This document shows, piece after piece, positions 44,604 through 54,202 of a stretch of DNA of 64,000 nucleotides. The notes under the pieces are model-generated. The model made no database searches, was not told the DNA's origin, and saw only the letters and a program-made list of their open reading frames with translations. Origin of the DNA: Clostridium sp. (lineage in GTDB: Bacteria > Bacillota > Clostridia > Clostridiales > Clostridiaceae); the NCBI RefSeq assembly GCF_022482905.1, contig NZ_JAKVOI010000001.1, positions 3,473,958-3,537,957 on the forward strand, given 5' to 3'. The number at the start of each line of letters is the position of its first letter. Within the stretch, counting starts at the first letter, position 1. The translations under genes and the position numbers were made by a program.

Positions 44604-46388
44604 ATGAATAACAATATATTATTGGTTGCACCTTATCATGGGCTTGAAATCTTAGCAAGGAAGTTCAATGAAAAATCTAAAGTTAAGTTATCTATCATAG
44701 AAGGAAATATGAATCAGAGTATTGATGAAGTAAACTATGCCGTAAAAAATGGTATAAGGATTGTGCTTAGCAGGTGGGGTACATCAAACTATTTGAAAGG
44801 CAAAGTTGATGTGCCAGTAATTGACATATCTGCAACGCCTGTTGATGTATTGAAGGCTGTGAATAAAATAATCATTGAGGGCTACAAAAAGGTTGCTATT
44901 GTCAATGTATCAAATATCATCGGTAAAAGTGAAAGACAGTATCTCAATAAAATTTTGGGTATAAATTTGCAATTTTCAGTGTGCCATGGAGTAAATGATG
45001 TCAGAATGAAAGTGAAGTATCTTGCAGAAAAAGAGCACATAGATGCTATAATTGGTGATGTAACCGCAGTATATGAAGCTAGAAAAGCAGGAATATATGC
45101 AGAACTGCTTGAATCTGGAGAAGAATCTATTGTGAATGCATTGTCATTATGTACCAATATACTGAATTATGATTTTATTAGCAGGTATAGGAATGAACAG
45201 ATAAGAATTTTGTTGAACAGAGCTGAAGAAGGGATTGTCCTCAAAGATAAAACCGGTAATTTATTGTTTAACTCCAACATAGAAAGATTATTTAGATATT
45301 ATAATACAGATATTAGCAAGGAAAATCTATATAAAATTTTAAATGGCAGTAGATATGAAGAAATTCCAGTAAACGTGGACAAAAAATATGTTGGAAGTGT
45401 ATTTTTAATAAATCAAAAAAGTGCCAATGCAGTGACAAAGAATAATTTAGAATTCAGAGCCAAGTATAAACTCACTGATATCATAGGCCAGGATGATATA
45501 AAAACAAAAGCAGCTAAATTTGCAAAATCAAATGAAACTGTAATTATTTACGGAGAAACTGGTACGGGAAAAGAATTATTTGCCCAGAGTATTCATAATG
45601 AAAGTAAAAGATCAGGTGGGCCTTTCATATCTGTTAATTGTGCGGCTCTAAGTGAATCATTAATTGAGAGTGAATTATTTGGATATGAAGACGGTGCATT
45701 TACAGGAGCTGTGAAGGGAGGGAAAAAAGGATTATTTGAATTGGCAAATAACGGTACCCTATTTCTTGATGAAATTGGGGAAGTTTCCTTGAATTTTCAA
45801 AGAAAACTATTGAGGGTGCTTCAGGAAAATGAAATCAGGAGAGTTGGAGGAAATAGGAATATTCCGGTGAATGTGCGCATTATATGTGCAACAAATAAGA
45901 ATTTGAAAGAAGAATGTAGAAAAAATAATTTTAGATATGATTTGTATTACAGAATAAATGTCCTTGAATTGAAACTGCAACCTCTCAGATTCAGGAAAAA
46001 AGATATAATACCTCTGTTTGAAAGATTTATAGACAAGCAATGTATTATTGAAGGTAAGAAACTTAACTGGAATAATGATAAAATATTTTTACCACTTTTG
46101 AAATATAGTTGGTATGGTAACGTGAGAGAACTACAGAACTTTGCTAAATTTGTTGTAGCCTGTTCAGAAGGTACCGAATTAAATGAGCAAATTATTTCTA
46201 ATATGCTTGAGTCAAGAAATTTGGAAAACAGTGATGAAATAAATATTAGATTTTCTTATGATTTAAAAGAGATGGAAAGTGAAATATTTAATACTCTGTT
46301 AGATAGATACAATGGTGATAAAGATAAATTATGCCTGGATTTTAATATTAGTAGAACAACTTTGTGGAGAAAATTAAATTCCATGTAA
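44604..46388 (+). CDS. Sigma-54-dependent activator with PrpR-type sensor domain
   Basis: A 594-residue protein: N-terminal PrpR_N-like sensor (residues ~1-185, [28 protein letters not shown]), a short PAS-like segment, AAA+ domain with Walker A GETGTGKE, the sigma-54 contact loop GAFTGA, Walker [11 protein letters not shown], and a C-terminal Fis-type HTH ([18 protein letters not shown]). It should sense a pathway intermediate and activate the promoter at 40972. RBS TTAGGTGGTG. Confidence 0.9.
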   Translation: MNNNILLVAPYHGLEILARKFNEKSKVKLSIIEGNMNQSIDEVNYAVKNGIRIVLSRWGTSNYLKGKVDVPVIDISATPVDVLKAVNKIIIEGYKKVAIVNVSNIIGKSERQYLNKILGINLQFSVCHGVNDVRMKVKYLAEKEHIDAIIGDVTAVYEARKAGIYAELLESGEESIVNALSLCTNILNYDFISRYRNEQIRILLNRAEEGIVLKDKTGNLLFNSNIERLFRYYNTDISKENLYKILNGSRYEEIPVNVDKKYVGSVFLINQKSANAVTKNNLEFRAKYKLTDIIGQDDIKTKAAKFAKSNETVIIYGETGTGKELFAQSIHNESKRSGGPFISVNCAALSESLIESELFGYEDGAFTGAVKGGKKGLFELANNGTLFLDEIGEVSLNFQRKLLRVLQENEIRRVGGNRNIPVNVRIICATNKNLKEECRKNNFRYDLYYRINVLELKLQPLRFRKKDIIPLFERFIDKQCIIEGKKLNWNNDKIFLPLLKYSWYGNVRELQNFAKFVVACSEGTELNEQIISNMLESRNLENSDEINIRFSYDLKEMESEIFNTLLDRYNGDKDKLCLDFNISRTTLWRKLNSM

Positions 46389-46471
46389 TCGATAGCAATC
46401 GAAAAAGTACTAAGATATATAGGGCTTTTCGGTAAAATTGCAAGATTAGTTATTATGAAAGGATGATGGAG

Positions 46472-46765
46472 ATGGGAAATAAAATAAATTCACTTATAAT
46501 AAGTGAAAAGGACAGTGTTGCAGTTGCCCTAGAAGAACTTAATAAAGACGATGTCACGAGCTATAAATCAGGCGATAAAGTTGTAAGTGTAACTATATTA
46601 CAGCATGTTCCTATATATCATAAATTTTCTATTAAGAATGTAAAAGAAGGGGAGCTTGTATATAAATATGGGCAGGTGATTGGAAAGGCTACCCAGAATA
46701 TAAAAAAAGGTCAGCATGTACATTCTCAAAACTTAGTAAGTATACGTGAATTTATTGAAGATTAA
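46472..46765 (+). CDS. UxaA-type dehydratase small subunit (SAF domain), copy 2
   Basis: A 97-residue SAF-domain protein with ILQHVPIYHKFSIKNVKEGELVYKYGQVIGKATQNIKKGQHVHSQNL, paralogous to the gene at 42968 but clearly diverged. Start codons at 46463 and 46466 are alternatives; I prefer ATG 46472, 8 bases after AAAGG. Followed 17 bases on by its large subunit. Confidence 0.85.
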   Translation: MGNKINSLIISEKDSVAVALEELNKDDVTSYKSGDKVVSVTILQHVPIYHKFSIKNVKEGELVYKYGQVIGKATQNIKKGQHVHSQNLVSIREFIED

Positions 46766-46782
46766 GGAAGGGAGATTTTACT

Positions 46783-47943
46783 ATGAATTTTTTAGGATAC
46801 AGAAGACCAGATGGAAAGGTTGGAATTAGAAATCATATTCTAATACTTCCTACCTGTTCCTGCTCCAGTGAAACTGCAAGGGCAATTTCAAATCAGGTTG
46901 AAGGTACTACCAGCATAATAAACCAGAATGGATGTGCACAGGTTAAAGGTGATCTTAAGATTACTATGGACATACTTTCTGGACTTGCAGCAAATCCAAA
47001 TGTTTATGGTACCGTACTTGTAGGACTTGGATGTGAAAACGCACAGCCTAGAGATATGTATGAACTTATAAAGTCAAAGACAAATAAACCGCTTGAAATG
47101 GTTATAATACAGGAAGAAGGTGGAACTCTTGCTACTATAAAAAGAGGTGCGGAATATGCAAGAAGGATGAGAATGGAAGCGTCAATGAAGCAAAGAGAAA
47201 AAGTTCCACTGTCAGAACTGATTGTTGCCACTAACTGTGGAGGTTCAGATCTTACATCAGGACTTGCTTCAAATCCTGTGCTCGGAAATGCAACTGACAG
47301 GCTAGTTGATCTGGGTTCAACCTCTATATTATGTGAAACGACAGAGTTTATAGGAGCAGAGCATATTCTTGCAGAAAGGGCAGCTACTTCTAAAGTAAAG
47401 GACAGGATATACGAAATTATAAAAAGATATGAGGAGCATTTAAAAAATGTTGGAGAAAATCTTAGAAATGGGAACCCCTCACCTGGAAACAAGGCTGGAG
47501 GAATAACTACCCTTGAAGAAAAGTCACTTGGATGTATACACAAGGGTGGACATAGACCTATTGAGGAAGTTACAGACTATGGTGTCGGTCCAAGCAAAAA
47601 AGGACTTGTCATAATGGATACCCCAGGATATGATATAGCTTCTGTAACAGGGCTTGTTGCAGGAGGTGCACAAATAGTTGTGTTTACTACAGGGAGGGGA
47701 ACTCCGACAGGAAATGGACTTGTACCTGTTCTTAAAATGACAGCAAACAAGATAACGTTCAATAAGATGAGAGAAAATATAGATTTTGATGCAAGTCCTA
47801 TAATTAAAGGGACAAAATCCATAGAAGAAATGGGAAAAGAACTGTTAAATGAGATAGTAGCTGTTGCAAATGGAAAGGTTGTAAAGGCTGAAGCCTTTGG
47901 TTTCAATGACATTGCAATAAGTAGACTGTGCAATTATGTATAA
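46783..47943 (+). CDS. UxaA-type dehydratase large subunit, copy 2
   Basis: A 386-residue paralogue of the protein at 43298, with GYRRPDGKVGIRNHILILPTCSCSSETA, GLGCENAQ, ATNCGGSDLTSGLASNPVLG, NPSPGNKAGGITTLEEKSLGCIHKGG and FTTGRGTPTGNG. The acidic/cysteine pattern is kept but the substrate-facing segments differ (NQNGCAQVKGD versus EHQHGCSELAPD), so it likely acts on a different stereoisomer or on a later intermediate. Confidence 0.85.
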   Translation: MNFLGYRRPDGKVGIRNHILILPTCSCSSETARAISNQVEGTTSIINQNGCAQVKGDLKITMDILSGLAANPNVYGTVLVGLGCENAQPRDMYELIKSKTNKPLEMVIIQEEGGTLATIKRGAEYARRMRMEASMKQREKVPLSELIVATNCGGSDLTSGLASNPVLGNATDRLVDLGSTSILCETTEFIGAEHILAERAATSKVKDRIYEIIKRYEEHLKNVGENLRNGNPSPGNKAGGITTLEEKSLGCIHKGGHRPIEEVTDYGVGPSKKGLVIMDTPGYDIASVTGLVAGGAQIVVFTTGRGTPTGNGLVPVLKMTANKITFNKMRENIDFDASPIIKGTKSIEEMGKELLNEIVAVANGKVVKAEAFGFNDIAISRLCNYV

Positions 47944-47969
47944 ACTTATTATAACAAGGGGATGATTAT

Positions 47970-48866
47970 ATGAAATTTGTAACTTTTAGTTTCAACAACC
48001 AGCAAAAACTTGGTATGTATGATTTGAATATGAAAAGTGTAGTTGATATTGGCAATCTGAAGAACCTTGAAGGACATTATGATAGCATGGTTGAGCTTAT
48101 CAAAAAACTTAGGGAGGATGATATAGCAAGACTTCAAAAAATATGTAGAGAACCAGAAAATTATAAGCAGTATCATCTGTCAGATATCAAGCTGTGTACT
48201 CCTATAGAAAAATTTGACAATGATATAATATGCCTTGGACTTAATTATAAGGAACATGTAGAAGAAACTTCTAGAAGTTTCAAAGATAGTTCTATAAAAG
48301 TTCCTGAAGCTCCTGTGTATTTTTCGAAAAGGGCAAATAAACCTATAGGTCCGGATGATTTTATAGACAGCCACCCGGATGTTACTGGTCAATTGGATTA
48401 TGAGGTTGAATTGGCTGTTATAATAGGTAAAGAAGGATCAAATATACCTAAAGATAAGGTGGAAGAGTATATATTTGGCTATACAATTATGAATGATGTC
48501 AGTGCAAGAGATATACAGCAGAAGCATGTTCAATGGTACATGGGAAAGAGCTTGGACACGTTTACTGCATTTGGACCATGTGTAGTTTATAAGGATGAAA
48601 TAAAGTTTCCCGTAGAATTGAATCTTTGTAGCAGAATAAATGGTGAACTCAGACAGAATTCAAATACGAAAAATTTCATATTTGACATTTCAGCTATAAT
48701 TCATGAACTTTCTTCAGGTATGACACTGAGAGCTGGGGATGTTATAGCTACAGGAACTCCATCGGGAGTCGGGATGGGATTCAACCCTCCTAGATTCTTG
48801 AAAAAAGGTGATACTGTAGAGTGTGAGATTGAGAACATAGGTGTTCTCAGAAACAGGGTTGTTTAA
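47970..48866 (+). CDS. Fumarylacetoacetate hydrolase (FAH) family protein
   Basis: A 298-residue FAH-fold protein: IICLGLNYKEHVEE, PVYFSKRANKPIGPDD, metal-binding LDYEVELAVIIGKEG, NDVSARDIQ, and LRAGDVIATGTPSGVGMGF. The family contains 2-keto acid hydrolases, dehydratases and decarboxylases such as 2,4-diketo-3-deoxy sugar-acid hydrolases. In a sugar-acid locus the latter role is attractive. RBS AAGGGGATG. Confidence 0.88.
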   Translation: MKFVTFSFNNQQKLGMYDLNMKSVVDIGNLKNLEGHYDSMVELIKKLREDDIARLQKICREPENYKQYHLSDIKLCTPIEKFDNDIICLGLNYKEHVEETSRSFKDSSIKVPEAPVYFSKRANKPIGPDDFIDSHPDVTGQLDYEVELAVIIGKEGSNIPKDKVEEYIFGYTIMNDVSARDIQQKHVQWYMGKSLDTFTAFGPCVVYKDEIKFPVELNLCSRINGELRQNSNTKNFIFDISAIIHELSSGMTLRAGDVIATGTPSGVGMGFNPPRFLKKGDTVECEIENIGVLRNRVV

Positions 48867-48897
48867 TAATAATTAATCTTAATAAAGAGGTGTAATC

Positions 48898-50067
48898 ATG
48901 GAAAATTTTACATTCAAAAATGCTACCGAGATAATTTTTGGCAGAAACACTGAAAATCTTGTAGGCAAAAAAGTACGGGAATATACAGACAAAGTGCTTT
49001 TCTGCTATGGTGGAGGCAGTATAAAGAGATCCGGCCTTTATGAAAGGGTTGTGAATTCTCTCAGGGAAAATGAAATCGAATTTATAGAACTTCCGGGAAT
49101 AAAACCCAATCCCCGTCTGAGCCTTGTAAGAGATGGAATAAGGTTGTGCAGGGAAAATGATATAAAATTTGTTCTGGCAGTAGGCGGCGGAAGTGTAGTT
49201 GATACTGCAAAGGCCATCTCGGTAGGAGTTCCATATAAGAGGGATGTGTGGAACTTCTACATTGGAAAGGCAATTGTAAAGGAGTCACTTCCTGTAGGGG
49301 TTATAATAACTCTTCCTGCAACGGGAAGTGAAGCCAGCAACAGCTCGGTCATTACGAATGAGGATGGATGGTTCAAGAAAGGGCTCAATTCCGAATATAT
49401 AAGGCCGGCTTTTTCAATTATGAATCCCGAGCTTACATTTACACTGCCGGCCTACCAGACGGCCTGCGGGGCTGCCGACATCATGGCTCACGTAATGGAG
49501 AGATATTTTACAAATGTGAAACATGTGGATTTTACGGACAGGCTTTGTGAAGCAGCGCTCAGGACGGTGATAAACAATGCGGAAATTGTACTGAAGGAAC
49601 CGGAGAATTATGATGCAAGGGCGGAGATAATGTGGACCGGGACCATTGCACACAATGATCTTTTAAGTACTGGGAGAATAGGGGACTGGGGCTCCCACAA
49701 GATAGAGCATGAGCTTAGCGGATTATATGATATTTCCCATGGAGCAGGACTTTCAATCATATTTCCAGCATGGATGAAATATGTCTACAAACAAGACCTA
49801 AACAGATTCGTGCAGTTTGCAGTCAGAGTGTGGGATGTGGATCTGGCCTATGATTCCTATGATAAAATTGCGCTTGAGGGCATAAACAGGATGACAAAGT
49901 TTTTCAGTAAAATGGGACTTCCAGTTACATTGAAGGAGGCAAAAATTGGATATGACAGGTTTGAAGAAATGGCAGATAAATGTACTGTTGAAGACAACAT
50001 TACTGTAGGACAGTTTGTTAAATTGAAGAAGCAGGACGTCATGAACATACTTGAACTTGCAGAATGA
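48898..50067 (+). CDS. Iron-containing alcohol dehydrogenase (BdhA/YugJ type)
   Basis: A 389-residue Fe-ADH: nucleotide-binding VLAVGGGSVVDTAKAIS, ITLPATGSEASNSSVI, metal ligands in ACGAADIMAHVMERYF and GSHKIEHELSGLYDISHGAGLSI. It resembles NADH-dependent butanol dehydrogenases and should reduce aldehydes to alcohols. GC content and codon use look slightly higher than in the adjacent sugar-acid genes, so it may be an independent gene. RBS AAAGAGGTG. A terminator follows. Confidence 0.88.
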   Translation: MENFTFKNATEIIFGRNTENLVGKKVREYTDKVLFCYGGGSIKRSGLYERVVNSLRENEIEFIELPGIKPNPRLSLVRDGIRLCRENDIKFVLAVGGGSVVDTAKAISVGVPYKRDVWNFYIGKAIVKESLPVGVIITLPATGSEASNSSVITNEDGWFKKGLNSEYIRPAFSIMNPELTFTLPAYQTACGAADIMAHVMERYFTNVKHVDFTDRLCEAALRTVINNAEIVLKEPENYDARAEIMWTGTIAHNDLLSTGRIGDWGSHKIEHELSGLYDISHGAGLSIIFPAWMKYVYKQDLNRFVQFAVRVWDVDLAYDSYDKIALEGINRMTKFFSKMGLPVTLKEAKIGYDRFEEMADKCTVEDNITVGQFVKLKKQDVMNILELAE

Positions 50068-50093
50068 ATTTGCAGCAGGGACTTGTCTTAAGA

Positions 50094-50137
50094 GAGAACC
50101 TTCTCAAAACATGTATTTTGGGAGGGTTTCTTTTTTT
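50094..50137 (+). terminator. Intrinsic terminator
   Basis: GAGAACCTTCTCAAAA pairs (with G-U pairs) with TTTTGGGAGGGTTTC, followed by seven T residues. Confidence 0.8.
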
Positions 50138-50199
50138 GAAAAAGTTTCTTCCTATATTGTCCCAAAGTGCATATATGTTATGTGAAAGGAGATGATAGT

Positions 50200-50421
50200 A
50201 TGGCTGCTCAATCAACAAAACTGCAGACCTCGCTTGTAATCAAATATCAGGATGGGGTGGACGAAGATGGGAAGGACGTAGTTAAGTCACAGAAATTTTC
50301 CAAAGTAAAGGTTATGGCTACAGATGACGAAATCTACAATACCTCAATGGAAATAGGAAAACTCATTGGTAAAACTCTGGACGAGATAATAAAAATAGAC
50401 CAGAACAACATAACTGGTTAA
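50200..50421 (+). CDS. DUF1659 family protein
   Basis: A 73-residue protein (QTSLVIKYQDGVDEDGKDVV, FSKVKVMATDDEIYNTSMEIGKLI) matching DUF1659. ATG 50200 follows AAAGGAGATGATAGT; an in-frame start at 50167 lacks a site. DUF1659 and DUF2922 genes are paired widely in clostridia; their function is unknown. Confidence 0.85.
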   Translation: MAAQSTKLQTSLVIKYQDGVDEDGKDVVKSQKFSKVKVMATDDEIYNTSMEIGKLIGKTLDEIIKIDQNNITG

Positions 50422-50437
50422 AAAGGGGGATATTTAG

Positions 50438-50656
50438 ATGGAAAGGTCACTTGTAATGAATTTCTTGAATGAAGGTGGACAGAAAACTTCTCTGAGGGTC
50501 TCAAATGTGAAGGAGGCCCTCACTGAAGCCGAGGTCAAGACTGCCATGGAGGCTGTAGTTGAAAACAATATATTTGAGTACAAGGGTGGAGATCTGAAGA
50601 CCATAGATTCGGCGCATATTCTGGAAAATGAGACAGTTGAACTGAATGTGAAGTAG
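50438..50656 (+). CDS. DUF2922 family protein
   Basis: A 72-residue protein (MERSLVMNFLNEGGQKTSLR, VKEALTEAEVKTAMEAVVENNIF) matching DUF2922, 16 bases after the DUF1659 gene. RBS AAGGGGGAT. A terminator follows at 50682. Confidence 0.85.
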   Translation: MERSLVMNFLNEGGQKTSLRVSNVKEALTEAEVKTAMEAVVENNIFEYKGGDLKTIDSAHILENETVELNVK

Positions 50657-50681
50657 CAGCTCCGTCTAGTGAAAGTTATCC

Positions 50682-50718
50682 AAATGCCCATTTGCCTTTT
50701 TGCAGATGGGCATTTATA
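50682..50718 (+). terminator. Intrinsic terminator after DUF2922
   Basis: AAATGCCCATTTGC pairs with GCAGATGGGCATTT; the T run is weak (TTTATAAT). Confidence 0.7.
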
Positions 50719-50742
50719 ATACATATATATGGGAGGTAGTGT

Positions 50743-52023
50743 ATGAATAGAAAAAAGATGATTTTGAATATCGTACTTGGTGCTGCAATTGTATCTTCTT
50801 CGGTTGCTGCGGTACCCCAAAAGGCATTTGCAGCAATTTCAAGATTCGGAGGAGCGGACAGGTATGAGACATCCGTTGAAGTTTCAAAAGGTGGATGGAA
50901 AAATGGTGCCGATCATGTAATACTTGCAGGTGGGGAAGGTTATGCGGATGCTCTCTGTGCCGCACCACTTGCGAAAAAATATGATGCCCCGATATTTCTT
51001 ACAGATGGCAAAGTCCTTAATGAAAAAGTAAAGGCTCGCATATCCGAGTTGGGTGCCAGTCATGTAACAATTATAGGGGGAAGTGGGTCGGTTTCAGATT
51101 CTATACAGGAAGAACTGGAGTCCATGAATATTGAGGTTGATCGTATATGGGGATCGAATAGATATGAAACTTCAGTTGCAGTAGCAAAAAAGCTTGAGAA
51201 CTCAGGCAGCGTAGTTTTAACTTCAGGATTGGGTTATGCGGATGCCCTTTCAATAGCACCTTTGGCTGCAAGTCAGGGAATGCCAATACTTCTTACAGCT
51301 AGGGATTCTGTTCCGGAAAATGTTAAAAATTATATAGATGATATAAAAGATGGTATAACAAATACCTATGTTGTAGGGGGAAACGGGATTATAACGGATG
51401 CTTCTGTTGCTTCACTGCCTAAAGAGACGAGAATAGGTGGAAGTGACAGGTATGAAACAAATGTGGATGTTATGGATTACTTCAAGGGAAGAATTGATTT
51501 CAGTGATATATATGTAGTCAAGGGAAATGGACCTAATGGTGACGAATTCGCAGATGCTCTCTCGGCTTCTTCACTTGCTGCAAAAACATCTTCGCCAGTT
51601 GTGCTTACAGACAATATTCTGCCAAAGTGCACGGAAGACTTTATCAAAGAGGATGTAGATGATAATAAAAATGTCATTGCAATAGGTGGACAGGGTGCTG
51701 TCCCTGATGATCTTCTAAGTTATGTACAGTTTGTATCAAAAATTGATGAATTTAGATCAATACCGGGCGAACTAAAATCCATAGCTGATTCTGTGGAAAA
51801 TGAGGATGAGAAAAATGTACTTCTGCATTTGTCCTCAATTATAGAAAAAGCAGTAAACTCCGGTGACTTTGGGACTGATTTTGAAACTGATATGGCTGAT
51901 GCTGAAGAACTTCTCGGAAATCTAACCGACAGTGAACAGGTGGATCTATATAATAGAATCTCAGCCGATAAAGAACTGATGCAGAAGCTTCAGGATTTGA
52001 ACAGCAGCGGTTTCAGCGAATAA
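50743..52023 (+). CDS. Secreted cell wall-binding protein with three CWB2 repeats
   Basis: A 426-residue protein with a signal peptide (residues 1-30, cleavage near KAFAA) and three CWB2 (PF04122-type) repeats, each starting R(F/W/I)GG(A/S)(D/N)RYETSV/N: near residues 35, 133 and 227, with GGxGYADAL and IIGGSGSVSDS motifs. The last ~90 residues are helical (NRISADKELMQKLQDL). CWB2 domains bind anionic cell-wall polymers, so this is surface protein; no enzymatic domain is visible. RBS GGGAGGT. Confidence 0.92.
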   Translation: MNRKKMILNIVLGAAIVSSSVAAVPQKAFAAISRFGGADRYETSVEVSKGGWKNGADHVILAGGEGYADALCAAPLAKKYDAPIFLTDGKVLNEKVKARISELGASHVTIIGGSGSVSDSIQEELESMNIEVDRIWGSNRYETSVAVAKKLENSGSVVLTSGLGYADALSIAPLAASQGMPILLTARDSVPENVKNYIDDIKDGITNTYVVGGNGIITDASVASLPKETRIGGSDRYETNVDVMDYFKGRIDFSDIYVVKGNGPNGDEFADALSASSLAAKTSSPVVLTDNILPKCTEDFIKEDVDDNKNVIAIGGQGAVPDDLLSYVQFVSKIDEFRSIPGELKSIADSVENEDEKNVLLHLSSIIEKAVNSGDFGTDFETDMADAEELLGNLTDSEQVDLYNRISADKELMQKLQDLNSSGFSE

Positions 52024-52060
52024 ATAATGAAATAAAATTATTGGAATCTAGGAGCTGAAT

Positions 52061-52957
52061 ATGAAAAAAACCAAATTGCGAACAGGGAAAATAGTATTAT
52101 TAATAGTTGTTTTGATTATAGCAGCGGCAGTATTTTTTTCACTTATATTCTGGAATTCTTCTTATGATGTCAAGAAATATAAGGTTTCATCGGAAGTATT
52201 TGCTAAAATAATCAAAATACAAAAAGATGGTGGAACCATAAAGTTTAATTCAGAAGAAGTAAATGAACTCATATCTTCATTTGAGGGAAATCAGAAAACT
52301 TCTGGAGGTATTACGGTCAGGGGTGTAAATGCAGATATTACGGATAATACACTGAAATTCTACATACCGGTAACTTACAGAAAGTTCAATTTTCTCATGA
52401 CCTCTGAAGGTAGAGTGTATTTGAAAAATCAAAGAATAATATATGATCCCTCATATTTTAAGGTTGGGAAGGTAAATATACCTGAGAAGTATGTGCTTGG
52501 AAGGCTTTCAGAAAAGTTGAATGGCAAATTGAAAGTCGAGGGAAATGTCATAAGCATGCCTTCCAACATGATTCCAGTAAAGGTGGAAAGTATCGGAGTT
52601 CAGAATAAAATGCTTTTCATAAATGCAGCCAAAGGTGATATGAGTATTGAACAGAAGTTGAAATGGTTCAGAAATACGCTCAAGGATACGCTAAATTCTT
52701 CTGAAAATACAGGGCAGGATCAGGCGGGTTCTACTGGGAACGCTGGTACCAAGTCGGCAAGTACGGCATCAGAAAATGAGAAGAAAGTTATATCAGAGAT
52801 AATATCTGCTATAAACAGTCATGATGAGACTATGCTTGTTTCTGCACAGGCTGACTATGAGAGGCTTTCACCTGAAGGTAAAAAACGCGTAAAAGCTGCT
52901 GTAACGTCGAGTCTTGATGAAGATACACTGAAAGAAATTCAGGAAAAGCTCAATTGA
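52061..52957 (+). CDS. YpmS-like (DUF2140) membrane-anchored protein
   Basis: A 298-residue protein with one N-terminal transmembrane segment (residues ~10-30, LLIVVLIIAAAVFFSLIF), a DUF2140-like region (FNSEEVNELISSF, VRGVNADITDNTLKFYIPVTYR, MLFINA) and a Ser/Gly/Ala/Gln-rich linker (~220-240) leading to a helical C-terminus. Function unknown; outside face of the membrane. It may form a surface unit with the CWB2 protein 37 bases upstream. RBS TAGGAGC. Confidence 0.75.
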   Translation: MKKTKLRTGKIVLLIVVLIIAAAVFFSLIFWNSSYDVKKYKVSSEVFAKIIKIQKDGGTIKFNSEEVNELISSFEGNQKTSGGITVRGVNADITDNTLKFYIPVTYRKFNFLMTSEGRVYLKNQRIIYDPSYFKVGKVNIPEKYVLGRLSEKLNGKLKVEGNVISMPSNMIPVKVESIGVQNKMLFINAAKGDMSIEQKLKWFRNTLKDTLNSSENTGQDQAGSTGNAGTKSASTASENEKKVISEIISAINSHDETMLVSAQADYERLSPEGKKRVKAAVTSSLDEDTLKEIQEKLN

Positions 52958-53028
52958 GCAAATTATGAAGCTGGCTCGACTTTAGTTGTATGGAAGCCAA
53001 ATAGACAGAGTGAAGTTTGGGGGAAAAA

Positions 53029-53739
53029 ATGCTTGGAACAATAGTTAATTCATTGACCATAATAGGAGGATGCCTGATAGGTCTTGTTGTAAAGGAAAGA
53101 TTGACAGAAAAAATCAGTAAAACTATAATGAGCGGATTGGGTTTATGTGTATTATACATAGGTATATCCGGGGTACTTAAAGGTCAGGATACTTTGCAGA
53201 TAATAATCTGTATGGCAGTAGGTGCATTTATAGGTGAGATAATTGATATTGATATGAGTTTAAATAATCTGGGTAAATTCATAGAAAAGAAAATAAATAA
53301 TACAGGAAAAAGTAACTCAGGTGAAAGAATTCCCATATCGGAGGGTTTTGTAACAGCGAGTCTGTTATTCTGTGTTGGGGCAATGGCGGTAGTTGGGTCA
53401 CTGCAGAGCGGACTGCAGGGGAACAACAGTACATTATTTGCAAAATCCATATTAGATGGAGTATCTTCAATAATATTTGCTTCGTCTTTAGGAATAGGAG
53501 TAATACTTTCTTCAATAGCAGTGTTTATATACCAGGGAAGTATAACACTACTTGCAGGAGGACTTTCAACAGTACTTACTTCAGAAGTGATTTCAAATAT
53601 GTCAGCAGTCGGAAGCCTTTTAATTCTGGGACTTGGACTTAATATGCTGGGAGTAACTAGAATAAAGGTCGCAAATTTGCTTCCTGCCATATTTTTACCG
53701 ATTATATATGGAACTTTAAAAACTATCCTGGGAAATTGA
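53029..53739 (+). CDS. DUF554 family membrane protein (YdfK-like)
   Basis: A 236-residue protein of about seven transmembrane segments: GTIVNSLTIIGGCLIGLV, MAVGAFIGEIIDID, GFVTASLLFCVGAMAVVGSLQSGL, LFAKSILDGVSSIIFASSLGIGV and NMLGVTRIKVANLLPAIFL. This is DUF554, a family of putative transporters without known substrate. ATG 53029 follows TGGGGGAAAAA; GTG 53017 is an alternative. Confidence 0.88.
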   Translation: MLGTIVNSLTIIGGCLIGLVVKERLTEKISKTIMSGLGLCVLYIGISGVLKGQDTLQIIICMAVGAFIGEIIDIDMSLNNLGKFIEKKINNTGKSNSGERIPISEGFVTASLLFCVGAMAVVGSLQSGLQGNNSTLFAKSILDGVSSIIFASSLGIGVILSSIAVFIYQGSITLLAGGLSTVLTSEVISNMSAVGSLLILGLGLNMLGVTRIKVANLLPAIFLPIIYGTLKTILGN

Positions 53740-53783
53740 TTATATTAGATTTATAAAAACTGTTTTAAATTGCAAGTGTACCA

Positions 53784-53859
53784 AAATAGCCGCGTGTTTT
53801 GTTACTCCTGAGTATTGATATCAAATCAGTTCAAAGGAAACTAAAACATGCGGTTATTT
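53784..53859. repeat. 17-base inverted repeat with 42-base loop
   Basis: AAATAGCCGCGTGTTTT (53784-53800) pairs over all 17 bases (two G-U) with AAAACATGCGGTTATTT (53843-53859). No T run follows. Possible small RNA, distant terminator or mobile-element relic between DUF554 and the HxlR remnant. Confidence 0.5.
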
Positions 53860-53865
53860 CTATCT

Positions 53866-54076
53866 GCACCTATTTTGTGATCTGAGTTTTCTGATGCTCT
53901 CAAAAAACTTAAAAGAATTTGAAGAAGACTCCCTTGTTATTCGTCATAAATACAATGAAATTCCACCAAAAGTAGAATATGAATTATCAAAGCTTAGTCA
54001 AAGACTTATAATTGTTTTAAAGGCTTTGGATAAATGGGGGAGCGAAGTTTATAAATATAAAAAAACATCCATATAA
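53866..54076 (+). pseudogene. Remnant of an HxlR-family regulator
   Basis: The frame LHLFCDLSFLMLSKNLKEFE and then EEDSLVIRHKYNEIPPKVEY matches the HxlR winged-helix domain (RFxDLxxxxxxIsxkMLsxxLKeLEedGLI...PPkVEYxLT). The N-terminal third is missing and about 7 residues between FCDL and FLML appear deleted. No start codon with a good site. Dead regulator. Confidence 0.7.
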
Positions 54077-54202
54077 CATACAACTACCGTTGATTATATA
54101 ATAAAATATAATTGCTTCGGGATAATTTATCATTCAACTGCGAATGAGCACAGTCTGCAAAGAAATAATTTTAACTCCAGCGTGGGAGAATTGTTCTAGG
54201 AC

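Noticed and set aside
46400-46470. Possible second sigma-54 promoter before the copy 2 dehydratase (TCGGTAAAATTGCA)
   Set aside because: The spacing between the GG and GC elements is 7 bases, too short for a -24/-12 promoter.
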